64,000 nucleotides of DNA from Vicia villosa. Taxonomy: Eukaryota; Streptophyta; Magnoliopsida; Fabales; Fabaceae. Every line of letters starts with the position of its first letter. Positions within the stretch are counted from its first letter, which is position 1. The translations under genes were made by a program, and so were the position numbers. The notes under the pieces were generated by a model that saw nothing but the letters and a program-made list of their open reading frames with translations, ran no database searches and was not told where the DNA came from. This document shows positions 47,106-58,375 of the stretch, one piece after another. The stretch is taken from the NCBI RefSeq assembly GCF_029867415.1, contig NW_026706158.1:213600-277599 (forward strand). The letters are read 5' to 3'.

Positions 47106-47274
47106 ATTGTTCTTTCTCATTAATTCTATGTTAGGGTTTGAATTTGTATTAATTGTTATCTAATCTTCGACAACTTAGATTCAAAGACTCTGTTATAATA
47201 AAATTGTTTTGTTAATGAAAATTTCCAAATTTGTATGGCATGTGGTTGCTTGGTATGAAATTATTATAAGATAT

Positions 47275-47712
47275 CACTATAAAAAAAAAAAGGTCTCCTG
47301 CCACGCCCAAGAAACCGAGGCTATATGCAAAATAACCCTGGCGTAACGCTTAGGCCACGGTTTGGCCACGGAAATCCAACTGTGGAGTATGCGGCCGTGG
47401 CCTAAAGTAAAGTCCACGGTTTTTTGGTATAGACCACGCCTTTTTGACAACCGTAGCTTTTTTAGGCCACAGTTTAGGTAGCTTGATTAAGGTCGCGGTT
47501 TGTATTTGCCATGACTGCAAAACTGTGGCTATATGGTAAAGCCACGGTTTCAATTTAACGTTTACGATACAGTTTTGGTTCAAGATATAGCCACGATTTG
47601 GTTATGACCACATATTTAAAACCGTTGTTATATGTTATGCTTTCTAAACCAATTATCTTGCCACGGTTTATTTCTGTATCATTACATAAATATGTCATTT
47701 TATATATTTATA

Positions 47713-47764
<52 letters not shown>

Positions 47765-47854
47765 ATATAAAATTAACAATAATATTGATGATTAGAATCT
47801 AATTAATTACAAGCAAATTAACATTAAGGTCAAAAGTAAGTTTTTTTTGTAGTG
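47275..47854. mobile_element. Small CACTA-like element
   Basis: Left end CACTATAAAAAAAAAAAGG (47275) and right end, read inward, CACTACAAAAAAAACTTAC. The first ~400 bp holds many inverted and direct copies of GCCACGGTTT/GGCCGTGGCC, a pattern typical of CACTA subterminal repeats. No transposase is present. The flanking triplets (tat on the left, ccg on the right) do not match, so one end may belong to another copy or the duplication has decayed. Confidence 0.6.
47720..47763. repeat. (TA)n microsatellite
   Basis: About 22 AT dinucleotides in a row inside the small CACTA-like element, preceded by 'tatatattta' runs. Confidence 0.9.
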
Positions 47855-48029
47855 CCGCTAATAATAGTTGGATACTAAGTTTTGATGTCATCCCAAATTC
47901 AAAATTCAAAACAACCATGGGATCCAAAACAAGAGCTAAATTAAACACAAGTTTGTCTCAAAAAAGAGTCATCCCAAAATAACAAATAAAAGTTCTAAGA
48001 ACTAGCTAGCTAGATAATATAAAACACAA

Positions 48030-48149
48030 CTATTCTTCTTGATCTTCTCCTTGTTCTTCTTCCACATCTTCAGAACAACCTTCTTCCACATCTTCATGAT
48101 TATCACAAGCTTCTTCCATATCTTCATCACAATCTTCTTCGTCTCCACC
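48030..48149 (-). pseudogene. Short acidic terminal exon, possibly transposon-derived
   Basis: After a splice-acceptor-like 'gtttattgcag' (minus strand) a 39-codon frame reads GGDEEDCDEDMEEACDNHED then VEEGCSEDVEEEQGEDQEE and a stop. Strongly acidic tails of this kind end several plant transposon proteins, and a CACTA-like end lies 180 bp away. No upstream exon was identified, so assignment is tentative. Confidence 0.3.
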
Positions 48150-48159
48150 CTGCAATAAA

Positions 48160-48650
48160 CATCATTCCAAACATCATTCAACATTTATAAGTGTACTAGT
48201 CATGGTTGTATAACAGAATCATGAATCAAAAGAAAGAGAGTTTTAGGCCATCACAACCAGAATCATACACCTATTTCAGAGTCATACTATTTCAGAATCA
48301 TTCCCCTATTTCATACACATATTTCAGAATCAAACTATTTCAGACAAATCACCAAACAAATCACCAAACCAAATTCATACACCTATTACATTCTCATAAA
48401 ACCCACTGCCAAACAAATCACCAAACCACATTCATATGAACATGCATAACACCAATCCATGTCAGACCATCATTTACCCAATTCCAATTCCATTCATTCA
48501 TAGCTACTGCACATACATGCTCCAATTCATTTAGAGTATTCAACTCATTCTAAGTCCATTATTAGCATTTCAATACCCTAAGTTATTCATACATGAATCA
48601 AATTTTCCTACAAAACCAGCCTAACTCTCATTCAGTCATAACAAGGATTC
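48160..48650. other. No gene recognised; short CA-rich repeats
   Basis: Contains repeated phrases such as 'ctatttcagaatca' and 'acaaatcaccaaac', two to five copies each, with no coding frame of interest. Confidence 0.4.
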
Positions 48651-48920
48651 AGAAAATACTTGCCATTAAAACCAACAAAACCAGCAGAAAACAATGAAAC
48701 AGGCATATACATTCAGATTTTCAAGCACAGTCTGAATCATAATTATTTCACAATAGATCATGGTAGCCCTGCACTTGTTCATCCATGACAATCATACAAT
48801 TTTAGAAAACACTTGCCATCAAAACCAACAAAACCAGCAGAAAACAATGAAACAGGCATATACATTCAGATTTTCAAGCACAGTCTGAATTCATAATTAT
48901 TTCACAATAGATCATGGTAG
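48651..48920. repeat. Direct repeat of about 116 bp, second copy interrupted by an LTR
   Basis: 48651-48766 and 48804-48920 are near-identical (agaaaa..acttgcc to gatcatggtag). The second copy stops exactly where the LTR at 48921 starts, so the LTR element inserted into it. The presumed target duplication is ggtag (48916-48920); its right-hand copy was not found. Confidence 0.75.
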
Positions 48921-49907
48921 TGTTTACGGTGATTTCCGGTAAACAGCCGCTAGTCTTCCAAACTATAATAAATATGATTTGGTTACTTGCAGGATCGACT
49001 AGATTGATCCTAGGACACATAGCCAAGAAGATTGTTATCAATGTTTGTTCGAACCATATTCATTATTTGTCTTCTTCAATAAGCGTTGTTCGATTAACAG
49101 AACAAATAGTCTTGACAATCACTTTGTTACATATAAATGTGACTTCATCGAAGTGACATAACATAAAAAATTAAAAGGACAATTGAAACGTAAAGAATCT
49201 TAAACTGCAGAAATATAAAAGACTTTGAAAGTAAATATCATGAAAGTAATTCGAAAGTAAATGACATTAAAGTAAAGATGCAGAAACGTAAATGGCAAGA
49301 AGTAAACGAAATGCAGTAATTCTGAAAGATATTTAAAAGCAAAGGATAATACACATGTATTAAAATGGTGGTGTCATACGTACATTTTCTCAGCGAACTC
49401 TTTCTCTTAACGCTTGATACTTGAGTAAATATGTGAGTGATTTGTACAAAATGAACACCCAGAATCCTAACACTAAGGCTCCTATTTATACTAGTTTCGA
49501 CCTTAACGGTCCTACACTAATCTGCTGCCACGTTTCTCATCAGAACTTCCAGCAAAGCCATCTGTTTTTGAACGGTTACGAAACCGTCTTCGAATTTCAA
49601 ATCTTCCCGCCTGAGTCCATCTTCGACGCGTGGCAGTGTATTAAACAAACACTACTAAAAAACACGCTAAGTAGTAATACTTGAATACATATTCTATGAA
49701 TTTTGTCTAAGTCCCGAAGACATATGCTTTCATTAATCTTTCAGCGTTCACTTATCTTCATCGAACTTAGAAGTCTTTATTTTTCGAAGCATGACCATCA
49801 GTAGCCATTCTTTTACTTTTTAAGGGATGGCCATCAGTAACCATCTTTCCTTCGATTCTCAACTCCTTCGAAGGACAAACAATATAAAACGAAATCTTCA
49901 GCTAACA
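48921..49907 (-). mobile_element. 3' LTR of a minus-strand LTR retrotransposon
   Basis: 987 bp; read on the minus strand it starts TGTTAGCTG and ends CGTAAACA, with TATA box 'gtataaatagg' (about 49481-49491) and a following leader. A purine tract lies outside the TG end. The U3 region contains several TTCGAA palindromes (for example near 49869). No primer site is seen on the other side, so it is the 3' LTR. Confidence 0.7.
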
Positions 49908-49922
49908 AATTGCCCCCAATAA
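49908..49922 (-). other. Polypurine tract of the minus-strand LTR element
   Basis: Minus-strand 'attgggggcaatt' abuts the LTR start at 49907, supporting minus orientation and 3' identity. Confidence 0.65.
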
Positions 49923-50236
49923 ATGCCTGTTTCGAGAATCAACAGAAATAGGCGTTTCTTGTCATTATAAGATTTCGTTTTTATGATCCTTGAAAGTTCC
50001 AAGACTGCTGACTAGCGTCATAATCACTGATAACACTGTTTCCGAAACGTCTTGTCATTTTCAAAGATGTCTTCTCATAACTTACATTCCCACGTTTTAA
50101 CCTTACTTCCTGATCATTACTCCTACATACTAGGAGTGAAGCTAACTCATTCGACCGCCGTTGGATTAAATCACCAGCCGCCACGTGTCTCTCGGGCTTT
50201 ACCCAAAAGATTTAAAAAAAAGGTTTCCGTTAAACC

Positions 50237-50244
50237 TTTAAATA
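50237..50244 (+). promoter_or_regulatory. Possible TATA box of the plant-mobile-domain gene
   Basis: TTTAAATA lies 107 bp before the ATG at 50351, in an AT-rich stretch followed by a CT-rich leader ('cattcatcttcttcacc'). Position fits a plant promoter; the match to TATAAA is imperfect. Confidence 0.35.
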
Positions 50245-50350
50245 CTTGATCTTGCGTCTCTATACCGCCTTTCATTCATCTTCTTCACCAAAAAATTGAA
50301 ACATCTTCACTCTTTTTAGAATCTTGTTCTTTTAATCAAAAACTTTCTTC

Positions 50351-53300
50351 ATGGCTTCATCTTCAAATGTTCTTCAACCCGCTTTGAAGCTCCAATCAAC
50401 AACACGTTCTGGGGAACGAGAGTTCGTTCCAAACCCTAACACTGAAGAAATACGCGCTATTTACGCTTCCTAGGTAATCATTCCCTTTGAACTCTCTGGA
50501 AAAACTCTTGCCTTTATGGGTCCGTTACCGAGTGAAAGTATCCAATCTATGAATAAGTTTTTTCCTGCTTACTACAAGACTAGACCATTAGTTAGCAAAG
50601 TTAAGATAGATGAAGACGGTCGCTCTCCTTTAGGCAAATCTGCTAATATTGAGGAAACTTCAACCACAATCCCTTTAGCTTTAAACAAAATTAGGTTAAA
50701 CTATATGACCAATTCTGTAAAAGTGTTTAGGTCAATCCCTTTAGCCAAAGATCCTGACTTGTACTATGCCTGGCTAGAAAGGGTAGAGAAACAAAAAGGA
50801 TCCTTCTGGAAAACATTAGGAATATACGATTTGATTCAACTGTCAAGAACGGGTTTAGAATACAACCAACCCATGTTAGTAGCAGCGGTTCATTTTTGGG
50901 ATGCTTCTCACAACACCTTCCATCTCCCATGTGGAATGGTTACCCCACGCTTTTCGACGTGGCCGCTATTACAGGACTTCGACCAACTGGTGAAACCTTC
51001 GATCCCAATGAAATGGATAATGACACTATTGGTTTTAACGATTCGCAAGTCACTTATACGGCATTCATCCAGAAGCATCATATTACCACTGAAGCGACAG
51101 TATCTGATGAAGAGCATATTGCTTTTCTAGCATTATGGCTTTCACGATGTGCCTTCTGTTCAAGGTCTATCCAAGTTGCGAAAAGGTACCTTTGCATGGC
51201 TAATCAATTGCATGCTGGGAAAAAGCTCAACCTCAGCCAACTACTTCTAGGGTCTCTTTATGAAAACCTTAGTGAAGCTGCAAACCTTACCAAGAATTTC
51301 AAATCTGGTAGTTTACTTTACGCTGGTCCTTTCTGGCTATTGCAACTGTGGCTTAATGCTACATTCGAAACTCATCTTCCCTTTCGAGGAGATGTCAATG
51401 AGGAGGATAGCACAATCAAAAATCGAACTATAGAGGGGACCAGGTTAGCTTACCTAACTCCAAAAGAGGAAATGGGAAAGCTTCATGAATATTTCCTGGC
51501 GTATTCGATGATGTTTGCTCGGCGTGACCAGTTCGATCCTTCTATGGCCCCATTTGTACACAGAACAATAGGTCCTGAATGGTTTATTCGAAAATTTCCA
51601 CCAACATCTCAGGATCAACAAACTGAATCTATGGAAATTTGGGAAGCCTTTCTGACTCCAAGATTATTTTCCCACCGTCTTCGACCATCAAAGGGTCAAT
51701 GTATCCTCATGTGTTATCAACCGAATTTGGTCTCGAGACAATTTGGGCTAACTCAAATAACACCCAAGTGCTTATATGAGAAAAGGAACCATATGTGTTT
51801 CCACACTTTGTATTTGACTGGAGAGGAATGTGAACAAAAAATCGACAAATACGTTGACGTCACCAATCTTTCTCCTATTCCTTTTGAACCTTCTTTTTAC
51901 TCTACACCAGATTTTCATCAATGGTGGACAGAGTATTATAGCTCTCAAATTTTTGATGCTGATAGCCTTGCTCAGGAACTAACTGCAGCTTTCAATGATG
52001 TGCAGGAGAACTTCCAAAAAGGTACTTCCACTCATATTAAAGAAATCCAAGCTTTTCAAAAATTCTTTGAAACTATCTATAGGCCTGATGATCTTAGTCG
52101 GACTGTTCGTGAGGCTGCAGTTACTTTGCGCGAAAAGTTTTCCGCCAAACTAAATAAGTTGAAATTGCCCTCGTATGTTCGACCAGAACTACGTTATGAA
52201 GTGGCTTTCAAACTCAATCCTCCAAAATTCCCCCCACTACCAAGTGCTGATTTTGGTGTGGCTCTAAGTCCTCCTTTCCCAGACTGGTTCGTGTGTGGGA
52301 ATGCTCTCAAAATTCTTCAAGAGAGTACCAAAAAACGCGCTGAACGAGTGGTTCCGACTAAGCATACCTTGGATACTTTCAAAGGACATCTTCATATAGA
52401 TCTTAAACATGTTCGTGTCCTGACTCCAATACCTGAAGGTCTGGATTAAGGCAATCTTTTCGACTGACTTATCTTTTCTTTATTGATATACTGATTTCAG
52501 TCTCAACTACAGCTGTTGCACGAAGGAGGAAGATTAAGGAAGCTTCTGCCCCAAAAGACTCTGGGACATCTAAAAGCAATAAACCAAGTGGGAGTGACTC
52601 CCTCGTCACTGATAAGAAGCCCACGGTACATACTTATCTCATACTCTCAATCTTGTACAATATGTGATTAATACTCATCTTTCTCATTTTCCACTTGCCA
52701 GAGTTCGAAACCCCCAACGGGTTCGAAGCGTAAAGCTTCTTCGACCACTGGTTCGGATGGCGAAGATAAATCCCCTCCTCAAACTAGACAAGGACAGAAG
52801 AAAAAACACAAAGTTGTTACCCCTTCAAGAAAAGGGAAAAAGGCAAGTCCTTCCAAAGCTGTTTCTCCTGGTGATAAAGCATCCTCTGAAGAGTCTCCTT
52901 TGAAAGCTGCTAGTAATGCTTTCGTTGTGGAAAGCCATAATTCAAGTCCAGACAATATTCCACCCAAGGTATTTTGGGTTTGTCCCACATATTATCTTGT
53001 GATTTTAACTAAATAATTGTACTGACATTTTACCTTGTTATTGCAGGATGATGCTGGCACTGCTACTTCCGGTTTTAAAGACCCTGGCCTCACCATTGAT
53101 GTTGACAAACTTTATGGTAGTTGTCAAAATTTAACTTTCGTTAACTAAACTCCTCAAAAGTTTATTTTTATGAATAACTTTGCTCTGTTTAACATAGGTA
53201 CCTCTCAAAATCAAACTCGTGTTCTTTCGCCAGTCTTTGAAGACGTTAGGCCAATTGCTACCATATTGCCTAATGAACCAGTCGAAGAAAGCCACTCTAC

Positions 53301-54276
53301 TGACGAATCCCCACCTACCCATCAAGGCAAAAATTTGGAAGAGGATCATCCATTCTCAGGCAGCGACAATGTGAATCAGCAATCACATGACAACGAAGAT
53401 TCTGCGTCGGAGAAAGATGCTATGGAAGAGATTTCTCAGCCTGAAAAACCAGTTTCTCATGGAACTTCAACTCTTGACGCAAAAACCATTCCTGAGACAA
53501 CTTCGACGCCTGCCCCTGCAAAGCTTACTCCTTCAGAGCTTGAACAACTTAAGCAAACTGATCCTCTCAGTTTCTTAAAGGCCATTATGAATGTGAATAC
53601 TCCTTCGCCTCCGGAGCTTAATGTCTCACCAGCTGTAACTGCAGACTCTAGTGACAAGGAAGATATTCCCAGTCTTCTTCGACAAATAAAAGAAAGATTC
53701 TTTGGGGTCAATCTTGTAGATGTTCTCAACCGGGACCCTATTAAGAGCCACAACTTAAATCAACTTCTAAAGAAAGTAGATTTGCTTCAAGTTTCCACAG
53801 AAGTTTCAGAGGTAATTGTTCTGCTGGGCTCTCTACTCGAGCAACTCCAAGCTAACATCCTTCGAAGGCAAAATGTCGAAAAAGAGTTATCTGAGACAAA
53901 GGCTTCTCATGACTCTTCATGGAATTCTGCTATGGACGCAACGAAACAAGGTGAGGCCCTCAGGCTCAAACATTCAGAAAATCAGAAGGCCATTGATGAT
54001 TATGAGAAGAAAATCGGCTCTTGGAAACAAGAAATCAAAGTACTCGAGGGCAAGATAAAGGAGGCTGAAAGTTGTCAAGCAGTCCTACAAAAGTCTAATC
54101 AACAAGACTTGCTCGAAGTGGTGCAGTCAGGAATGAAACATTTCGAGACTGCACAAAAGTTAGTGCCAGAAATCGAAAGGTTGAAGAAACCACGGGCACT
54201 AATTGAACTTCGCATGTTTTCATGGGAGACTCAATATTTGAAGATCAAAAAGGATCTCCCTGAGGATTTCAACTAA
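50351..54276 (+). pseudogene. Five-exon plant mobile domain (PMD) gene with one stop and one frameshift
   Basis: Exons by frame and GT-AG borders: 50351-52438, 52501-52625, 52702-52968, 53047-53116, 53198-54276; about 1210 codons. Start ATG 50351 (MASSSNVLQP). The PMD region shows LFDVAAITGLRPTGETFDP, EEHIAFLALWLSRCAFCSRS and GPFWLLQLWLNATFE, matching the PMD (aminotransferase-like) family found in MAIL1/MAIN-type proteins and in transposable elements. Exons 2-4 are lysine/serine-rich (SSKPPTGSKRKASS); exon 5 has an acidic S/P-rich part and a C-terminal coiled coil (LGSLLEQLQANILRRQNVEK). A TAG (50471-50473) and a one-base loss near 50944 interrupt exon 1. All four introns keep consensus borders. 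It runs antisense to the LTR at 48921. Confidence 0.75.
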
Positions 54277-54720
54277 ATGTTTTTCGATCTTGTTACTTAT
54301 TGCACCTTTATTTTGTAATTGAGACCACTGTAGACATATAATATTTGTACGCTTGACTCCCATTTATCTCTATCATATTTGCCATTGTTGATTTAGCAAA
54401 TCTTTCAATTTCTTGTCAAGATATATCTTTAGATTTCCTACAGTGCTTTTATTAAATGCAACATGTAGAACCTGAACATCCTTCGCAGCACTCTTGCCTC
54501 TAGACTTGACGTTTCCACTTCTTCTAGCCATAATCATTATTAAAAGTGACGTCACTTTCTCCAAAACGTCGGTTTTAAGACGTGCGTGCATCAGTTTAAT
54601 GATTACTTCTCAACTTCCAAGGGCGGGAAACGGCAGAAGCTATAACTTCTTTCTTTGGAAAACCAACCGCAGTCCAATCACTCATTGGCAATTAAAACCC
54701 GCCCTTCAGTATTCCCCTTC
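54277..54720 (+). other. Intergenic region between the two antisense genes
   Basis: Includes probable 3' UTR of the PMD gene (TTTTGTAATTGAGACC near 54310) and the upstream promoter region of the next gene. No separate frame with family motifs. Confidence 0.5.
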
Positions 54721-54728
54721 TATATAAA
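54721..54728 (+). promoter_or_regulatory. TATA box of the 54835 gene
   Basis: TATATAAA 114 bp before the ATG at 54835, preceded by CT-rich sequence and followed by an A-rich leader. A textbook plant core promoter. Confidence 0.65.
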
Positions 54729-54834
54729 GGGTCCAATATCACCTTTATTTCTCATTCATGCGTTTTCTCTCCAAACTAAACACAGAAAAAGAAAACACAC
54801 AACTTCCCTTTCAGAACAACTTTCTTACCTTACA

Positions 54835-55569
54835 ATGGCTGAACCTCTCTTCTTTAACGACATCAAAGCCCTCATTAGAGGCGAGTTCAGACTCTCTGAG
54901 GATGAACTTGTTCGCCATTTCATCACCATCGAAACCCTGTTTGTTAACCAGGAACTAAACTTCTACTTTGAGGAAGTCCTGGAGGGTGCTATTTACCCCA
55001 ACATGGTGGCAGAATTCTGGATGAATGCGTCTTTACGCATAGATCCTGAAGGTAGGACCACCATTGATTCTGTTATTCGACACGCTCGTCTCAGCATTAC
55101 TCCCACCACTATTGCCAATCTGATAAAATGCAATAACTCTGGTGAAACTTTTGATGACAACAGTTTCAGCATGACTACTCATCTCATGCTGAGAACTCTT
55201 ATGGACAATGATCGCTTTAGTGCCAAAGTCATCAGGATCTGGCACCAGATGCTCGTGGGGAACTTCCAACCTCGGCGGACTGACGAAAACAACATCATGG
55301 TTGAAGACTTGGAGTTCATCCTCTGTGGTCTTCGAGGGAGGAAAACTAACATCCCTTTGATGATCTTCAAGGGACTCGTTAAAGCTGTCTCTGCCGGTGT
55401 TGACCGTCGAGGGGTTGTGACTTGTCTTCCCTACGGGAGACTTCTTAGTTACATTTTTCTTAAGAAAGGTGTAGTGAGGAGGATGCGTGATTCTGGAGCC
55501 AGAGATATGTTCGAGGCTGAACCTTCTCCTGTGTTGTCTTTGGACAATTTAAACCAAAGGATTGACTAG
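54835..55569 (+). CDS. Intact putative plant transposon-type domain protein (244 aa)
   Basis: Start ATG 54835 (MAEPLFFNDIKALIRGEF) chosen for its context (ttacaATGGCT) and position after the TATA box at 54721; the frame is open for 60 codons upstream, but that lies within promoter and leader. Contains GAIYPNMVAEFWMNASLRID, then LSITPTTIANLIKCN and IWHQMLVGNFQPRR, and ends at LDNLNQRID. The YPxxVxEFW...A pattern followed by a conserved 'I-T-P-x-x-I' helix is shared with the extra ORF of the outer copia (about 29000), so both belong to the domain annotated in plants as 'putative plant transposon protein'. No membrane segment or catalytic motif is seen. Molecular function unknown. Same strand as the PMD gene 560 bp upstream and antisense to the LTR. 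Confidence 0.7.
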   Translation: MAEPLFFNDIKALIRGEFRLSEDELVRHFITIETLFVNQELNFYFEEVLEGAIYPNMVAEFWMNASLRIDPEGRTTIDSVIRHARLSITPTTIANLIKCNNSGETFDDNSFSMTTHLMLRTLMDNDRFSAKVIRIWHQMLVGNFQPRRTDENNIMVEDLEFILCGLRGRKTNIPLMIFKGLVKAVSAGVDRRGVVTCLPYGRLLSYIFLKKGVVRRMRDSGARDMFEAEPSPVLSLDNLNQRID

Positions 55570-55911
55570 CAAGTTTTTACCTTAGGTTTAATCTTTTTAT
55601 ATATATATGCCTTCCTTTCTTTTGTAACCTCAGATCCTATTCTTTGGATCTTTTTGTAATGAATGTACTTCTACGCTTGAAATGAAAAGAATATTTTGGT
55701 GTCTTCTTTGATTTTTCTTTCCATAATTCTTTCTGATTGTGAAGCCATTTTGATCAATGTGAAGTATATTTTTGACACATGCCTGACCATTTTGGCTTTT
55801 CGTAGTACCCTGAGTATCTACGTCTTTGCAATCTTTACTTCATGCATGCTAGGTTTATATCTCTTCAAATATTTCCCGTTTACTGATCGCGACTTTACGT
55901 GTCTATAAATC
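55570..55911 (+). other. 3' flank of the 54835 gene
   Basis: Holds a probable poly-A region ('ttttgtaatgaatgtac', 'aatgaaaagaat' at 55652-55690). A short frame at 55696-55908 has no recognised family. Confidence 0.4.
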
Positions 55912-57632
55912 TGATAACTGCAAGTGCACAGTCGTGTCGTGTAGTTTTAAAAGATATCGAATCCACAGGGACTATGAATCGATCTACCGTTATCTAAGGT
56001 TACTATGTAAAGCTAGGAGTACTAAAATTTCGATTGTTCCTAAGGGAAAGTGATTGTGAGAAAATAAAGAATAATAATAAAAGACAGGTATCAGTATGTA
56101 TTTCGTTTAACTAAAGGTAATCCGAAGGTTCATTGGCTTTTGCATAATTAAATTAAAAATCTTTACTAATTCCAATTGATTAAAAATCCTCGTCTCAAAC
56201 TTTCGCTCTGTTGATTCAGACTACTATCCTAATCCTAATGTACGCTTTCGCCATCCCATTAGATTTTAGAAGAGCTTTTTGGAAACAATGTAATTAATAA
56301 AATGCCTATTTTACGAGGTTGTTATCTATTTAAATCTCCTAATCTCAAACTTTCGCTCTGTTGACTCGGAACATGCTAATATCCCTAACGTACGCTTTCG
56401 CCATCCCATTCGGGTGTAAAAACACTTTTTGAAAATAAATAAGTTCCAATTAGTTTTAATACGCTTTCGCCATCCTTAAAACTAATGTCCTATGTCTACT
56501 ATCCAGTTAAAGATCTCAAACTTTCGCTCTATTGATTTTAACCTTTGACCGTCCTAATCCCTCAAACTTTCGCTCTATTGGTTTTAAGACTTACTAATTA
56601 AACTAGACATATAAACCAAAAATAAGTGATAATTAATAAAACATAATTTAAGCCAATTTATTTCGGATCCCTACGGTTAACTTACTTTACATACCGACAC
56701 CTTTAGTATTTTAGCCAGACATATTAATACGATTAAACATACATATATTGGTTCGGTTCATAATAATAAGCATATTAAATGGCATATAATATATCATGCA
56801 GATAAATAATATAAATAAGGCGGTAAATAAAAAACCTGAATTAAAATAAATCTGGATTGAATTGAATCTTGAAGTACTCGAACTTCCACCACAGGTTGGC
56901 TGGATCGTTCTTCGGAATTTAAATGGCAGAAAATAAAAACAAGGAAATAAAGCGATAAATCTAACGTAAGGCTAGATCTATGAAAAGTTCACAACAATTT
57001 CCAGTGTAGAAATCGTTGTGAGAAAATAGACGGTTAAATGAAAACAGAATAAGGAAAAGCAGTTCGCGGTACAATTTCGGCAGCACTTCGTTGGCAGGAA
57101 ATCGGACCCTTTGGAAGTGGGATAGCAGGTCCTATTTATAGGAGGAGGTTTGCAGTTGGAATCCGTGAATTGAGGAACTTTCTGCAGACTGGGCGTGGAG
57201 ACGTGGGTCTCCGTTTCTTCAGGAAGACTTGAGACGTGCGTCTCAAGTGGAGAAAATCTTGGGCAGTTGGAGACGGGCGTCTCCTCTTGGTGACGTGGCT
57301 GAAGAGAACGTGGAGACGTGCGTCTCCACTTGCTTGCAGGTCTGGGCCACGCGCCTTTTGATTCATGGTGGGCTGAATATCTCTTTTGGGCCTTTTGGGT
57401 CCTAATTGCACCCTTCTTTCACTTCAGCACTCCCTTTTCATCTTTTAGGCATAAATATTGGTCATTTAAGCTCAATTTTCTTTCCTTTTCGCAAATAGTC
57501 GAAATTGAAGTGTAAAACCTGAAATAAAGCAAATACACGCGTAATATCATAATAAATTAACATAATAAACGGAAAATGCTATAAATATCTATGGATTTTA
57601 GGCTAAATATACGATATAAAATCGTGTTATCA
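55912..57632 (-). mobile_element. LTR-like block with inverted TGATAAC/GTTATCA ends
   Basis: 1721 bp with ends TGATAACTGC and GTGTTATCA. On the minus strand a TATA box 'cctataaatagg' lies at about 57131-57142, and 54-190 bp upstream of it are four palindromes of the type GGAGACGTGCGTCTCC (57197, 57230, 57269, 57312). The interior near 56180-56580 repeats 'ctttcgctctgttgat' and 'tacgctttcgccatcc' five or so times. No primer site follows, so it is read as a solo LTR, probably Ty3-gypsy. A clear 5-bp target duplication was not found. Confidence 0.55.
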
Positions 57633-58375
57633 TTACTTTTGCGGAATCAACTAGAATACTCCAGGACTAATTGTTTTATTTTGTTATATTATGTGTATCT
57701 GGTTTGTATTAAATGCAACAGTAACTTTAAAATAAAAGTAAACACTGAAATTAAAGGCTTTAAAGTAAATCAAAGCAATAAAAAAGCAGTAAATGTGCAC
57801 TGAAAGATGAAATATAACGTAAAATGATTGCATTAATTAAACTGGTACGCATACGTACATTCCAAAGTTGCACTCGTTACTCATTTTTGCACAGAGATTT
57901 GAGTTTACTTGTGTTTATGTAGAAAATGCGGACCCCTAACTATTCCTATGGAACTTGCTTAAATAGTAAAAATAAAATAATTACTACTAACGGTCGACTG
58001 GTTATCAGTCAACACGTGTCTTCGACATGCAAGATCTTCAATTGTGAGACCTCCACGCGTCCTGTAAGAACTGCCAGAAAACTGCTTGAAACTGCCTCTT
58101 AACTTCTAATACCTCTCGACTTCCACTTCAGTTTCTGCAGCAAAATTCTTAAGTCTTCGCATACTTCTGATCGAACGCTGAAGCCTCTGATCATCTTTCT
58201 AGTCGAACAGCTTCGACTACTAAGCATTACTTAGTCGAACCACTTCGACCCAAATGGCAATGTAATTATTTAATTGAGACCCAATTACCAATTTAGGGCC
58301 TTTTTACCAAATTGAGGCCCAATTACCAATTTTGAGCCCCAGTTGTCTATTTGTTGATAAGTCGAAAACCTAGGG
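57633..58375 (-). mobile_element. Relic of an LTR related to 48921-49907
   Basis: On the minus strand it shares the order and some wording of the LTR at 48921 ('gtacgtatg', then T-rich phrases with 'tttactttaaa'), with a TATTTAA box near 57960 and several TTCGAC/GTCGAA inverted pairs upstream (58010-58250). Its inner edge is cut by the block ending 57632. It may be the decayed 5' LTR of the element whose 3' LTR is at 48921, or a separate insertion. Confidence 0.4.

Noticed and set aside
55912..57632. DNA transposon with TGATAAC inverted ends
   Set aside because: TATA box, U3-like palindromes and TG...CA ends fit an LTR better; no flanking duplication supports a TIR element.
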